DNA of 64,000 nt from Thalassolituus hydrocarboniclasticus. GTDB taxonomy: Bacteria; Pseudomonadota; Gammaproteobacteria; Pseudomonadales; Oceanobacteraceae. The notes beneath the pieces are model-generated. The model saw nothing but the letters and a program-made list of their open reading frames with translations. It did no database searches and was not told the origin of the DNA. Below are positions 47,248-59,542 of this stretch, piece after piece. Each line of letters opens with the position of its first letter. The first letter of the stretch is position 1. The stretch spans positions 3,327,129 to 3,391,128 of the forward strand of contig NZ_CP054475.1 of assembly GCF_025345565.1 (NCBI RefSeq), written 5' to 3'. Position numbers and translations under genes: made by a program.

Positions 47248-47991
47248 TCAGTTCAGAAGCTCAGCCATCTGCTCAAGCGCAGTATGCTGGGTCATGTCCA
47301 TCTGGATAGGGGTAATGGAAACCTTCCCCTGTTCTATCGCATGAAAATCGGTACCGGGACCGGCATCGGCAACGTCGCCGGCGGCGGAAATCCAGTAGCA
47401 TTCTTTGCCACGCGGATTGGTGGTCAGCACCGGATTATCAGAGCGCTGACGGTGGCCCAAACGGGTAATTTCAAAGCCGTTCAGCTCGTCGTAGGCACGA
47501 TCCGGCACGTTGATATTGATCACCGAATTGGCCGGCAAACGCAGCTGTTCCAGCTTCGGCAGCAATTCCAGCAATACCCGCGCAGCCGTGGCAAAGTGTT
47601 GTTTACCGGTCAGCGACACCGCTATTGGTGTCTTGGCCAGAAAGCGCCCTTCCATTGCGGCGGCAACGGTGCCGGAATAGAGCACGTCGTCACCCAGGTT
47701 GGCGCCGGCATTGATACCGGCGATCACCCGCTCACAACGGTTTGTGTAAAAGGCATTAACACCCAGATGCACGCAGTCGGTCGGCGTGCCATTGACGCTG
47801 ATAAAACCATTATCCAGATGCAGCGGATGCAGCGGCCGGTCGAGGGTCAGCGAGTTGCTGGCACCACTGCGGTCACGGTCGGGGGCAACCACCAGAACGT
47901 CGCGCCCGGCATCGGTCAGCGCCTGTGCCAGGGTACGAAGCCCGGGAGCATGAACTCCATCATCATTCGACAGCATCAGCGTCATGCGCAT
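47248..47991 (-). CDS. surE: 5'/3'-nucleotidase SurE
   Basis: A 247-residue protein. The metal site Asp-Asp is in LSNDDGVHAPGL (about 8-19), with APDRDRSGASNSLTL, GTPTDCVHLGV and AGINAGANLGDDVLYSGTVAAAMEG (core GINAGANLGDDVLYSGT). It removes phosphate from nucleoside monophosphates and polyphosphate. It overlaps the end of truD by 29 bp. Confidence 0.97.
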   Translation of the reverse strand: MRMTLMLSNDDGVHAPGLRTLAQALTDAGRDVLVVAPDRDRSGASNSLTLDRPLHPLHLDNGFISVNGTPTDCVHLGVNAFYTNRCERVIAGINAGANLGDDVLYSGTVAAAMEGRFLAKTPIAVSLTGKQHFATAARVLLELLPKLEQLRLPANSVININVPDRAYDELNGFEITRLGHRQRSDNPVLTTNPRGKECYWISAAGDVADAGPGTDFHAIEQGKVSITPIQMDMTQHTALEQMAELLN

Positions 47992-48976
47992 TCACCCTCT
48001 CTGGTTCCTGTACCTGCATCAGTTCACGGATTACGGAGGTCGCATAATACCCGGCGGCCAGTGAAAAGGTGAGCACTAAATCGGTCGTTCCGGCGTCTTC
48101 CTGCCACTGCCAGCTGAGATTGGCAGGCAATGCGGCCAGAGCACGGCGCTCCTGCTTCAGACCGGCGTGTTCCATACCATCGCACAGTTCTGGCTGCTCA
48201 GCCGCGACACGGCTTTCCAACTCCAGGGCATCGTCAGTGCTGTTCAGACGGCCACGGCCCCATAACGGCCCGGTGTTTAAGCCGCTGTCGTCGGCGATAT
48301 CACCGGCCAGCGTTTGCCCCCAAAGTCCGGCACGGATACGTTCGGCCAGCACATTATTGAAAATAAGCGAGCGGATAGCCGACAGATAAATGCTTTTCTT
48401 GCCCGGATTACGCACACGGATTTCACCGGCCAGCATGGCGCGGCCGGATTCAATATTGCCGCCACCATGACCAAAGCGCTGCTCACCAAAATAATTAGGC
48501 ACGCCCAGTGTTTTGATCTGCTCCAGATTGCTTTCAATCAGCGCGCGCTCACCCTGCACCTGACGCAGGCGGATGGTAAAGCGGTTACCAAGCAGATCGC
48601 CGCGGCGCAGCTTTTTCGAATGACGACTCTGACTCAGTATCGTCATCTCGGCATCATTCAAAGCGCTGAAGTCCGGCGCTTCGACCCTTGGCAGATAAAT
48701 ACTGAACCACTGGCGGGTGACGGCGTTGCGGTCTTTCAGGCCGGCGTAGCCGACATCCATTTCCTTAACTCCCGCATGGGCTGCCAGACGTTTGGCAATC
48801 CAAGCGGTGTTGGCCCCGTTCTTCTCAATATGCAGCCAGACGTGTTCGCCTTCACCACAGGGCAGCGCCAGCGGAATTTCTTCCACGCAGAAATCGTCGT
48901 TCTGTTGTTTCAACAGGGCGCTGGCACCGGTGTGCGGATAAGCGTTGGGCCAGTCAGGCAGGAGTGTTGTTGTCAA
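47963..48976 (-). CDS. truD: tRNA pseudouridine(13) synthase TruD
   Basis: A 337-residue protein. The catalytic Asp lies in VGYAGLKDRNAVTRQWFS (about residue 80), with NYFGEQRFGHGGGN and the N-terminal LKQQNDDFCVEEIPL typical of the family. It converts U13 of tRNA-Glu. It is in the ftsB-ispD-ispF-truD-surE-pcm run. Confidence 0.96.
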   Translation of the reverse strand: MTTTLLPDWPNAYPHTGASALLKQQNDDFCVEEIPLALPCGEGEHVWLHIEKNGANTAWIAKRLAAHAGVKEMDVGYAGLKDRNAVTRQWFSIYLPRVEAPDFSALNDAEMTILSQSRHSKKLRRGDLLGNRFTIRLRQVQGERALIESNLEQIKTLGVPNYFGEQRFGHGGGNIESGRAMLAGEIRVRNPGKKSIYLSAIRSLIFNNVLAERIRAGLWGQTLAGDIADDSGLNTGPLWGRGRLNSTDDALELESRVAAEQPELCDGMEHAGLKQERRALAALPANLSWQWQEDAGTTDLVLTFSLAAGYYATSVIRELMQVQEPERVNAHDADAVE

Positions 48977-49009
48977 AAGGGCTCTCGTTTTTCAGCGTTA
49001 AAATTCAAA

Positions 49010-49489
49010 TCAGCGGGCAGCAGTGATCAGCAAAGCCACCGCGTGTACGGCAATACCTTCTTTACGCCCCACATACCCCAGCTTTTCGGTGGTGGTGGCT
49101 TTGACGTTCACATCGTCCAGACGCACGTTCAGATCGGCGGCGATGCACTCGCGCATGGTCTGAATATGCGGCGCCATCTTCGGCGCCTGGGCAATGATGG
49201 TGATATCGACGTTACCCACCTGATAGCCTTTATCGCGGATCAGGCCGACCACATGGCGCAGCAGTACACGGCTGTCGGCACCGGCCCAGGCATCATCGGT
49301 ATCAGGAAAATGCTGGCCAATATCGCCCAGCGCCGCCGCGCCCAGCAGCGCATCGGCCAGCGCATGCAAAGCCACGTCGCCATCGGAATGGGCTTTCAGG
49401 CCGTGGCTGTGCGGAATCTGCACGCCGCCCAGAGTAATAAAATCGCCGTCTTCAAAAGCATGTACATCGAAGCCATGACCAATGCGCAT
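49010..49489 (-). CDS. ispF: MECDP synthase IspF
   Basis: A 159-residue protein. Zinc ligands are in [43 protein letters not shown] (core [18 protein letters not shown]) and [16 protein letters not shown] complete the site. It forms 2-C-methyl-erythritol 2,4-cyclodiphosphate in the MEP pathway. It is 12 bp after ispD. Confidence 0.98.
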   Translation of the reverse strand: MRIGHGFDVHAFEDGDFITLGGVQIPHSHGLKAHSDGDVALHALADALLGAAALGDIGQHFPDTDDAWAGADSRVLLRHVVGLIRDKGYQVGNVDITIIAQAPKMAPHIQTMRECIAADLNVRLDDVNVKATTTEKLGYVGRKEGIAVHAVALLITAAR

Positions 49490-49501
49490 AACAACTCTCG
49501 T

Positions 49502-50215
49502 TCAGGAATGTGGAGATAAAGAGGTGGATAAAAACAGTTCCGCCAGCGCCAGATCTTCGCGCCGCGTCACTTTAATATTGTCGGAGCGGCCAGCCACCAG
49601 CAATGGCTGACAACCCTGCTGCTCCATCGCGGATGCTTCATCAGTGACCGTCAGACCCTGTGCCAGACAGGCGGTTAACGCCTGCTGCAGCTGACCATAA
49701 CGGAATACCTGCGGCGTTAATGCATGCCACAGCTGCTCACGCTCAACGGTATGCTCAATCACGACTTTGCCGTCGCGCAGCACCCCACGCTTCATGGTGT
49801 CGCGGGTTGGCGCGGCCAGAATGGCGCCGGGGTCGGCCAGCTCGCTCAGCAGCTTGTCCAGATCGCCATGGCGCAGGCAGGGCCGAGCGATATCGTGCAC
49901 CACGACCCAGTCCTGCTCTGTTGCAATGCCCTGCAGTGCCGCCAGACCGTTCAGTACTGAATCGCAGCGCTCACGCCCACCGGCAGCGCGGATAATACGC
50001 TCGTCACTGGCGTATTCACTGTCCGGCCAGTAAGGATCATCGGCCGATAACACCAGCACCGCCTGCTCAAATGCGGGGTAACTGAGAATCGCATCCAGAG
50101 TGTAATCCAGCAGAAAGCGTCCCTGAATCGGCAGGTACTGCTTCGGCCGGTCGGCCTGCATACGGCTGCCAACACCGGCGGCGGGCAAAATAGGAAAGTA
50201 ACGCGCAGTCGTCAT
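49502..50215 (-). CDS. ispD: MEP cytidylyltransferase IspD
   Basis: A 237-residue protein. The CTP-binding signature PAAGVGSRMQADRPKQYLPI is at the N-terminus; VVHDIARPCL and TDEASAMEQQG follow. It makes CDP-methylerythritol in isoprenoid synthesis. Its start overlaps the ftsB stop by one base, so translation is coupled. Confidence 0.98.
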   Translation of the reverse strand: MTTARYFPILPAAGVGSRMQADRPKQYLPIQGRFLLDYTLDAILSYPAFEQAVLVLSADDPYWPDSEYASDERIIRAAGGRERCDSVLNGLAALQGIATEQDWVVVHDIARPCLRHGDLDKLLSELADPGAILAAPTRDTMKRGVLRDGKVVIEHTVEREQLWHALTPQVFRYGQLQQALTACLAQGLTVTDEASAMEQQGCQPLLVAGRSDNIKVTRREDLALAELFLSTSLSPHS

Positions 50216-50532
50216 TATTGTTTGCCGGCAGGAGGGTCTACAAAAAGGATAAAGGTTTCGCCATCGCGTACCAGACCGAGATCTTCACGGGCTTTTTCTT
50301 CCAGCAACGTCTGGCCGTGGCGCAGGTCTTCAACTTCAGCCAACAGAGCGTCATTTTCACTTTGCTGCACTTCGTTATCCTCGCGCAGCAAAGCAATACG
50401 CTGCTGCAACTGGCGGCTGGCAACCACACCGCTGTCATCCAGCCAGATGCGGTATTGCAGCACCAGCAACAGCAGCACCGGCAGCACAAGCCAGATCAGC
50501 AGGCGAAAATGAGGCATAAGTTTGTCTGACAT
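50215..50532 (-). CDS. ftsB: Cell division protein FtsB
   Basis: A 105-residue bitopic protein: one membrane helix (LIWLVLPVLLLLVLQYRIW), then a coiled coil (LLREDNEVQQSENDALLAEVE), ending KAREDLGLVRDGETFILFV. FtsB joins FtsL and FtsQ in the divisome. Its place between eno and ispD is the usual one. Confidence 0.95.
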   Translation of the reverse strand: MSDKLMPHFRLLIWLVLPVLLLLVLQYRIWLDDSGVVASRQLQQRIALLREDNEVQQSENDALLAEVEDLRHGQTLLEEKAREDLGLVRDGETFILFVDPPAGKQ

Positions 50533-50590
50533 ATCCGTTTCCCGGTCAGGGTAGCATCACTCGTGGTGTCGTTCGTATGGCTCTTCATTA

Positions 50591-50622
50591 ACAAAAAACG
50601 GGCAATTAAGCCCGTTTTTTGT
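50591..50622. terminator. Intrinsic terminator of eno
   Basis: ACAAAAAACGGGC, loop AATTAA, GCCCGTTTTTTGT, 13 bp past the eno stop. Confidence 0.9.
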
Positions 50623-50634
50623 GTTCAGCCAGTA

Positions 50635-51957
<1,323 letters not shown>

Positions 51958-51968
51958 CTATTTTTAAA

Positions 51969-53681
<1,713 letters not shown>

Positions 53682-53777
53682 CTATCCGGGTAAAATCAAA
53701 AGGCGCTTTCCAGCAGCCATTTTTCTCTGTTAGTCTGACATCTTACAAAGAGTTACCGGAACTGACCGGAATTTATC

Positions 53778-53906
53778 ATGACAACAACCCGCTACGCTTT
53801 CCGCAGCCAACAGATGAACAACCATCTGTCCGCCGTCTCCACTACCCTGAACATGGGTAAACAGTGGTGGCTATCTGCCTGCGCGGCCGTCGGGTTAACA
53901 GTCTGA
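53778..53906 (+). CDS. Possible 42-residue peptide
   Basis: A short frame (MTTTRYAFRSQQMNNHLSAV at the start, then GKQWWLSACAAVGLTV) between pyrG and the DMT transporter. The ribosome-binding site is weak (CCGGA). No family is recognised. It may be chance. Confidence 0.2.
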   Translation: MTTTRYAFRSQQMNNHLSAVSTTLNMGKQWWLSACAAVGLTV

Positions 53907-54016
53907 TTTTAAACTGATTTACCCACCGGCTGCGGATCTCCGTCGCCGGGAAGCCCCTTATACAAGCCCCCCCTCCGACCCAGACCGCAGCCTCTTTTAC
54001 CATCAGGGAGAGACCC

Positions 54017-54952
54017 ATGGCTGCCACCGAGCCCGCCACACCCATACCGGCATCAACAACCGGCACAGACACAACACCAGCACGCTTCGGCCTGATGCTG
54101 GCACTGTGTGCGGCATTTCTGTTTTCGACCAAGCCCATCATCATCAAATGGCTGTACGACCTGGGCATGACCGCACTGCCATTAATGTGGCTGCGTATGA
54201 TGCTGGCGATGCCGGTCTATGTTGTTGTCGGCTGGCTGGCCTGGAAACGTCTGCCGCTGAAACCAACTGCGCTGCAGCTGTTAAAAGCCGCCGGCATTGG
54301 CCTGCTCGGCTACTGGCTGGCGTCTTATCTGGATTTGCGCGGGCTCGAATATGTCAGCGCCCAGCTTGAGCGGCTGATGCTGTACGCCTATCCGACGCTG
54401 GTGATTATTCTCGGCGCGTTATTTTTTGGTCAGACCTTTCAGCGCCATCATATTGTTGCGCTGATTCTGACCTACATTGGCCTGATACTGGTGTACGGAC
54501 AGGATCTGCAGTTTGCCACCGACCATATCGCCACCACCAAAGGCACTTTGCTGATACTCGCCAGCGCCCTGTCGTTCTCGCTGTATATTCTGTTCAGCAA
54601 AAACGCCATCGGCAAGATGGGCAGCCTGTTGTTTACCAGTATTGCGATGGGATCGGCAGCGCTGGCCACCATGCTGCATTACGGCATCAGCTATGGCGTC
54701 AGCCTGCCGGAAATGGACAGCAGCCGCTGGTTAGGCACCATTGTACTGGCCATATTCGCCACCGTGTTACCTTCGTTTTTAGTCAGCGAAGCGATTAAAC
54801 GCATCGGCCCGGCGAAAACCAGCGTCAGCGGTACCATCGGCCCGGTGGCCACCACGCTGATGGCGATTATTTTTCTTGGCGAACCCTTTGGCTGGCTGAC
54901 CGCCGCCGGTATGGCGCTGGTGATGTTGGGTGTCAGCCGGCTACAGCGTTGA
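54017..54952 (+). CDS. EamA/DMT family transporter
   Basis: A 311-residue protein with GGGAGAGA upstream. About 10 membrane helices in two EamA repeats: LMLALCAAFLFSTKPIIIKW opens the first; SVSGTIGPVATTLMAIIFLGEPFG (core GTIGPVATTLMAIIFLGE) ends the second. The short Ala/Thr/Pro-rich N-terminal tail is cytoplasmic. It probably exports a small metabolite; the substrate is unknown. A 13-bp imperfect hairpin follows (54961-54996) without a T run. Confidence 0.88.
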   Translation: MAATEPATPIPASTTGTDTTPARFGLMLALCAAFLFSTKPIIIKWLYDLGMTALPLMWLRMMLAMPVYVVVGWLAWKRLPLKPTALQLLKAAGIGLLGYWLASYLDLRGLEYVSAQLERLMLYAYPTLVIILGALFFGQTFQRHHIVALILTYIGLILVYGQDLQFATDHIATTKGTLLILASALSFSLYILFSKNAIGKMGSLLFTSIAMGSAALATMLHYGISYGVSLPEMDSSRWLGTIVLAIFATVLPSFLVSEAIKRIGPAKTSVSGTIGPVATTLMAIIFLGEPFGWLTAAGMALVMLGVSRLQR

Positions 54953-54960
54953 CAGGCATG

Positions 54961-54996
54961 CCGTATAAATAACAGCAGGAAGCGTTATTTATGCGG
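54961..54996 (+). terminator. Hairpin after DMT transporter gene
   Basis: CCGTATAAATAAC and GTTATTTATGCGG pair with one mismatch across a 10-base loop. There is no T run, so its role in termination is unsure. Confidence 0.4.
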
Positions 54997-55121
54997 CCAC
55001 TGGCATAACACGACAAATACCCATTTAATTTGCGACTCAATTGACAAATTACAAAAAAACGCTTGCGTCGCTGAGTCAGATTTGCAAAATCGCCCGTTCT
55101 CAAAATTTACCAAGGATTGAC

Positions 55122-57185
55122 ATGAGAACGGACGCCCTTCTTTCTGCAATTTCCCTTTCTGTTTTATTAACTGCCTGCAGTGGCGGTGGCGGCGGCGGCG
55201 GTATAAACAATGCAGCCCCAACCATGTCGCCTGCCAGTTTTACCAGTTATGACAGCCAAACACTGAACGGAACCATCGTCGCTAACGATATCGATGGCGA
55301 CAGTCTGACATTCTCTGTCCCGGCAGGTCAGATATTACCAAGCAAGGTGACTTTTAATCTCAACCCTAACGGCAGTTTCAGCTACCGGAACAGAACCACC
55401 AGCAATGCCGTGGTTAATATCGTTGTTGCCGTCAGTGATGGGGCTCTGAGCACACAGGCAACCCTGAGCTTTACCACTCTGACCGACCCTCTGCTGACCC
55501 AGCAATGGCATCTGAAAAACACCGGGCAATCTGCATTTTCTGCCAGCAGCGGAACGACAGGTCACGATATTAATATCGGTACATTGCATATCGATGGCGC
55601 AACAGGTAACGGCGTCAAAGTTGCCGTTGTGGATTCCGGCCTGGAAATTGGCCACGAAGACCTGAGCGCTAACGTTCTGCCCGGCCGTTCTTACGATTAC
55701 GTCAATGGCGATACCGACCCGACCCCCGCCGATAATGGTGGTGACCACGGTACCTCTGTCGCTGGTTTAATTGCTGCCAAAGGCTTCAATAATATTGGCG
55801 GACGCGGTGTTGCCCCCAACGCCAGCCTGCTGGGCTTTAACTGGCTGGAAACGCAGAATTTTGTTGAATGGCAACAAAACCATGGTGGCGATCAGACCGA
55901 CGACGTACTGATTGTTAACCAAAGCTATGGTGCCGATATTGCCGGACCTCAAACCTTCTTTGATAGTTGGAATAACGCTGCAGAGTCTCATCTGAAAACG
56001 GTTCAGAGCACCAATAACGCTGGTAAAGGGATTGTGATGCTGAAGTCGGCGGGTAATTCCTTTACCGATATCAGTACTGATATGACCATTTTAGGCTTCG
56101 CAATTGATGCCATCGCGTCAGAGTATATCTTTAATAACACAGCACCACGCCTGAGTGCTCATATTACTGGAGCTGAGCCTGAGTCCTCCAGCTTCTATCA
56201 GACCGTTATTTCCGCAGTGAATGCTAACGCTGCTGATCCTCTGGCGTCTTACTCAAGCATTGGTGCCTCTGTATGGGTTTCTGCCCCGGGCGGCGAGTAT
56301 GGTACAAGTGCGCCAGCAATGATTACTACCGATCTCACCGGTTGCAACCGTGGTTATGCAAAAACCGGCGAGAGCGGCTTTGACGGCAACGCCAACAGCA
56401 ATAACAACAACTGTAACTACACCTCAACCTTTAATGGCACATCATCAGCAGCGCCAGTAGCTTCTGGTGTGGCGGCATTGATTCTGGAAGCCAACAGCAA
56501 CCTGAGCTGGCGCGATGTCCGTCATATTATGGCAACTACCGCGAAGAAAATTGACGCTGGTTTTACCCCGATTGAAGTCACTAATGGTGCAGAGACTTTT
56601 ATTGCCGAGCCGGGCTGGCTGACCAATGATGCCGGTTACCATTTCCATAACTGGTATGGCTTCGGCATGGTTGATGCGACCGCAGCCGTTGCTATGGCTA
56701 AGAATCCATCTTACGTTGCACTGCCTGCTGTCAGCGAAACGGCTTTTATCGCTCCGGCCGATACCAGTGCTGTTACTATCCCTGAGGGTAATACCGGTGC
56801 CAGCAAAACCATCAGTGTCAGCAATAATCTGACCGTTGAAGCGGTACAGATTAAAATCAGTGCAGCCCATGGCCGTGATGCTGATCTGGCGATTGAACTG
56901 ACCTCTCCTGCCGGTACGAAATCCATGGTTCTGCAACCGCGCAGTCTGCTGGTGATGGATCAGGATGACAGTGCGACCGCTGACTTTAATGATACCGTGC
57001 TGTTGTCCAATGCTTTCTACGGTGAAAACTCACAGGGTACCTGGACAGTTAAAGTTACAGATACCAACAACGGTGACTTCAGATTCTATGTTCACCGGAT
57101 CAACGAAGACGACTGGGTGTATTATGATTCACCGAATAGCTCCGGCACCCTGAACAGCGTATCCCTGCGTATTTACGGACACTGA
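55122..57185 (+). CDS. Secreted subtilisin-like (S8) serine protease, lipoprotein
   Basis: A 687-residue protein from the ATG at 55122 with AAGGA upstream. The lipobox is LLTAC, followed by a Gly-rich spacer. A cadherin/VCBS-like beta domain (about 30-125) precedes the S8 domain: catalytic Asp in VAVVDSGLEIGHED (about 170), His in GGDHGTSVAGLIAA (about 209), Ser in NGTSSAAPVASGVAAL (about 441). A proprotein-convertase P domain (about 565-687) ends the protein. There is no inhibitor-like propeptide. The next gene, 12 bp on, probably encodes its external chaperone, as in Aeromonas sobria ASP. Confidence 0.93.
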   Translation: MRTDALLSAISLSVLLTACSGGGGGGGINNAAPTMSPASFTSYDSQTLNGTIVANDIDGDSLTFSVPAGQILPSKVTFNLNPNGSFSYRNRTTSNAVVNIVVAVSDGALSTQATLSFTTLTDPLLTQQWHLKNTGQSAFSASSGTTGHDINIGTLHIDGATGNGVKVAVVDSGLEIGHEDLSANVLPGRSYDYVNGDTDPTPADNGGDHGTSVAGLIAAKGFNNIGGRGVAPNASLLGFNWLETQNFVEWQQNHGGDQTDDVLIVNQSYGADIAGPQTFFDSWNNAAESHLKTVQSTNNAGKGIVMLKSAGNSFTDISTDMTILGFAIDAIASEYIFNNTAPRLSAHITGAEPESSSFYQTVISAVNANAADPLASYSSIGASVWVSAPGGEYGTSAPAMITTDLTGCNRGYAKTGESGFDGNANSNNNNCNYTSTFNGTSSAAPVASGVAALILEANSNLSWRDVRHIMATTAKKIDAGFTPIEVTNGAETFIAEPGWLTNDAGYHFHNWYGFGMVDATAAVAMAKNPSYVALPAVSETAFIAPADTSAVTIPEGNTGASKTISVSNNLTVEAVQIKISAAHGRDADLAIELTSPAGTKSMVLQPRSLLVMDQDDSATADFNDTVLLSNAFYGENSQGTWTVKVTDTNNGDFRFYVHRINEDDWVYYDSPNSSGTLNSVSLRIYGH

Positions 57186-57197
57186 TTTAAGGAAGAT

Positions 57198-57707
57198 ATG
57201 ATGAAGAATATGATTAAAAATGCAGTATTCGCTACCCTTGCGCTTACCTGCACAGCACAGGCTGAAGTAAAAACCCAGTTTCTGGCGATGAGCAAAACCC
57301 CTGCGCCGCTGACAGAAAAAACCAGCACATCTCAGACTCAGGACAACAGCAACCTGAAAGCAGATACCAGCATTGTGGTTGAGAGCGCTGGCCAGCGTTT
57401 CTCACCACTGGTATCAACGGTCAATCCAATGAGCAGCGGACAAAAAACCGGCTTATATAAAGGCCAGTTAATGCAGGCCGAAAACAAACGCACCACCGGA
57501 AAAATTACCGGTGCAATCATGGTAAAAACCACGGCGGAAACGCTGAATGTTAAAGGTGCCAGCGAAACCCGCTTTGGCAGTGAATACATTCTTCTGAGTT
57601 TTGATGATGCAACAGAACTGCTGACAACTCTGGAGCAGCTGAAAAACCGCAGCGATGTGGAGTCAGCCGAACTGGAAGTCAACACCAAGCGCTACGTTCC
57701 GAAATAA
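57198..57707 (+). CDS. Probable external chaperone of the S8 protease
   Basis: A 169-residue secreted protein with a signal peptide ending AQA. The C-terminal 60 residues (GAIMVKTTAETLNV, then EYILLSFDDATELLTTLEQL and SDVESAELEVNTKRYVPK) have the beta-alpha-beta pattern of an I9-like propeptide. The size, the order and the lack of a propeptide in the protease match ORF2 of the Aeromonas sobria serine protease, which folds the enzyme in the periplasm. The GGAAG site is 5 bases from the ATG. The function is inference from this arrangement. Confidence 0.65.
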   Translation: MMKNMIKNAVFATLALTCTAQAEVKTQFLAMSKTPAPLTEKTSTSQTQDNSNLKADTSIVVESAGQRFSPLVSTVNPMSSGQKTGLYKGQLMQAENKRTTGKITGAIMVKTTAETLNVKGASETRFGSEYILLSFDDATELLTTLEQLKNRSDVESAELEVNTKRYVPK

Positions 57708-57749
57708 TACAACCAGTCAGGTTCTGATCCGGTTGTATTTATTTCTTAG

Positions 57750-57776
57750 CGCCCGATGATCTTCATCGGGCGTTTT
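57750..57776 (+). terminator. Intrinsic terminator
   Basis: CGCCCGATGA, loop TCT, TCATCGGGCG then TTTTG. It ends the protease/chaperone operon. Confidence 0.85.
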
Positions 57777-57999
57777 GTATTTAAAGAGCTGGTTCAACTG
57801 GTGAATTATCTCTGGGTTTATACAACCATTCTTACCTGTGATTTCACGTCACGCCCACACTCATGTTACAGCTAAGAATTGCGACGTATTGCCAATAAAA
57901 CACAGCACCGGCGACAGAAATATTCTTAACGATTCTGATAATCGCAGATTCGGATTTGACGAGAGTCAACAATAACGACAAGCCGATCAGGAGAAACCA

Positions 58000-58440
58000 A
58001 TGAACAAAAACGAAACGCTCCAGCAACTGCGCCAGGCGCGCACCGGCCACCTCCGCTGGCAGGCTCATGCCCAATCGATTCTGTCTGCGCCCAACCACCT
58101 CGATAACATCAGCGAGAAAGCCCCGATGAATCACACCGATTGCCAGTTCGGGCAGTGGTACTTCGGGCAGATGGAGGCGCTGAAACACATCCCGGGTTAT
58201 CAGCAGATTGATCCGCTGCATGAACGGCTGCATCAGCTTTACCGGGAAATTTTCGACATTATGCTGGAGAAAAAGTCGGGTACATTCAACTGGCTCTTTG
58301 GCAGTGATGCCCGCCATCGCCAGCGCTGCATCGACAAAGCACGCCCGGTCATGGATCAGCTGAGCGCCACCTCAAAAGAACTGCTTGCCGCGATTGATGA
58401 GCTGCAGAAAACCATCGAGCAAATGCCGGAACCGGCATAA
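58000..58440 (+). CDS. Stand-alone CZB zinc-sensing protein
   Basis: A 146-residue cytoplasmic protein. The chemoreceptor zinc-binding (CZB) motifs are in order: GHLRWQAHAQSIL (H-x-x-W), HTDCQFGQWYFG (C-x-F-G-x-W) and LHERLHQLYREIF (His). In chemoreceptors and DgcZ this 3His-1Cys site binds zinc and senses hypochlorite. Here it is not fused to an MCP or GGDEF domain, and no chemotaxis gene is near. It could act in trans on a cyclase or receptor (inference). Confidence 0.85.
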   Translation: MNKNETLQQLRQARTGHLRWQAHAQSILSAPNHLDNISEKAPMNHTDCQFGQWYFGQMEALKHIPGYQQIDPLHERLHQLYREIFDIMLEKKSGTFNWLFGSDARHRQRCIDKARPVMDQLSATSKELLAAIDELQKTIEQMPEPA

Positions 58441-58457
58441 CCCGTGGCACGTACACA

Positions 58458-58476
58458 TGGCCGTCATTGACGGCCA
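58458..58476 (+). terminator. Hairpin after the CZB gene
   Basis: TGGCCGTC, loop ATT, GACGGCCA. No T run follows. Confidence 0.4.
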
Positions 58477-58554
58477 GAAACTGTTGCTACCTGCACACAG
58501 TGTGAAATATAACCGCTTAATTTTAACCGCAGCGGGAGTTGAACTGGCTTAACT

Positions 58555-59442
58555 TTAATGTTTAAGCGGCAGTAAAATCTTTTCCGCCTCCGCCACCACG
58601 GCGCTGCGTAAGCTTTTCAGTAATGAGCTTTCGGTCTGCCAGTAGTGCCAGTACAAGGGCACATCCAGATGATAGCCCGGCACCACATCGCGTAGTTCGC
58701 CCGACTTAATATGCTCCGCCACCTGTACCTGCGGAATCATGCCATAGCCTATTCCGGCCAGCGCCATACGCACAAAACCACCGGATGATGGACATTGATG
58801 CGTGCGCTGTGGTTCAGCATGCTCAGGTGAAACACTCTGCAGGAAACGATGTTGCAAACGGTCATCGCCGCTGAAGATTAAACAGGGTACCTGGGCAATA
58901 TGTTGTTGATTTCGTTTCAGCTGATGGCGCTGGATAAACTCAGGGCTCGCCAGCGCACGATACCGCATCACCCCAAGGGGTTGACTCAGACCGCCATTCA
59001 CCGGAGCCGCTGTGGCACAAATGCAGGCCATCACCTCACCGTTACGCATGCGTTTAAGACCGACATCCTGATCTTCAACAACAAAATCAAAATCCATCTG
59101 CACATAATCATCGCAGCGCAATAATGCGGGTGCCAGCCAGGTATCCAGCGTATCGGCATTCACCGCCAGCCGGATTTTTACCGACTCTGCGCTTTCCTGT
59201 GGCAGCAACAGTCCCTGCTCCAGCTGCTGCACCTGCTGCAGATGGTTGGTCAGGCGCTGGCCAAGATCGGTCAGCCTTGGTGGCGATGTGCGCAACAATA
59301 CCGGCTGCCCCAGCCGGAATTCCAGCTGGCGGATACGCTGGCTCACTGCCGACTGGCTGACATTCAGCCGCTGCGCCGCCCGCTCAAAACCACGGCATTC
59401 AAGTACGGCCACCAAAGCTTCCAGAGCACGATAATCCATCAT
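58555..59442 (-). CDS. argP: LysR-type regulator ArgP
   Basis: A 295-residue LysR protein. The N-terminal HTH (FERAAQRLNVSQSAVSQRIRQLE, core LNVSQSAVSQRIRQLE) and the substrate domain (IRLAVNADTLDTWLAPAL) match ArgP/IciA, with the start MDYRALEALVAV. ArgP senses arginine and lysine and activates argO. It is divergent from argO with 100 bp between them, which should hold its binding site. Confidence 0.93.
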   Translation of the reverse strand: MMDYRALEALVAVLECRGFERAAQRLNVSQSAVSQRIRQLEFRLGQPVLLRTSPPRLTDLGQRLTNHLQQVQQLEQGLLLPQESAESVKIRLAVNADTLDTWLAPALLRCDDYVQMDFDFVVEDQDVGLKRMRNGEVMACICATAAPVNGGLSQPLGVMRYRALASPEFIQRHQLKRNQQHIAQVPCLIFSGDDRLQHRFLQSVSPEHAEPQRTHQCPSSGGFVRMALAGIGYGMIPQVQVAEHIKSGELRDVVPGYHLDVPLYWHYWQTESSLLKSLRSAVVAEAEKILLPLKH

Positions 59443-59542
59443 AAGATCACCTTATATCTCATAAGATTTATTACTTGGACTGATAATAAGCAAAAGCCTA
59501 TTGTGCGCGCCATCACTTTATAAAAGCTTTCGGGAAACCATC

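Noticed and set aside
48314..49519. Long 401-codon plus-strand frame
   Set aside because: It is antisense to truD and ispF, both certain, and has no domain or ribosome-binding site of note.
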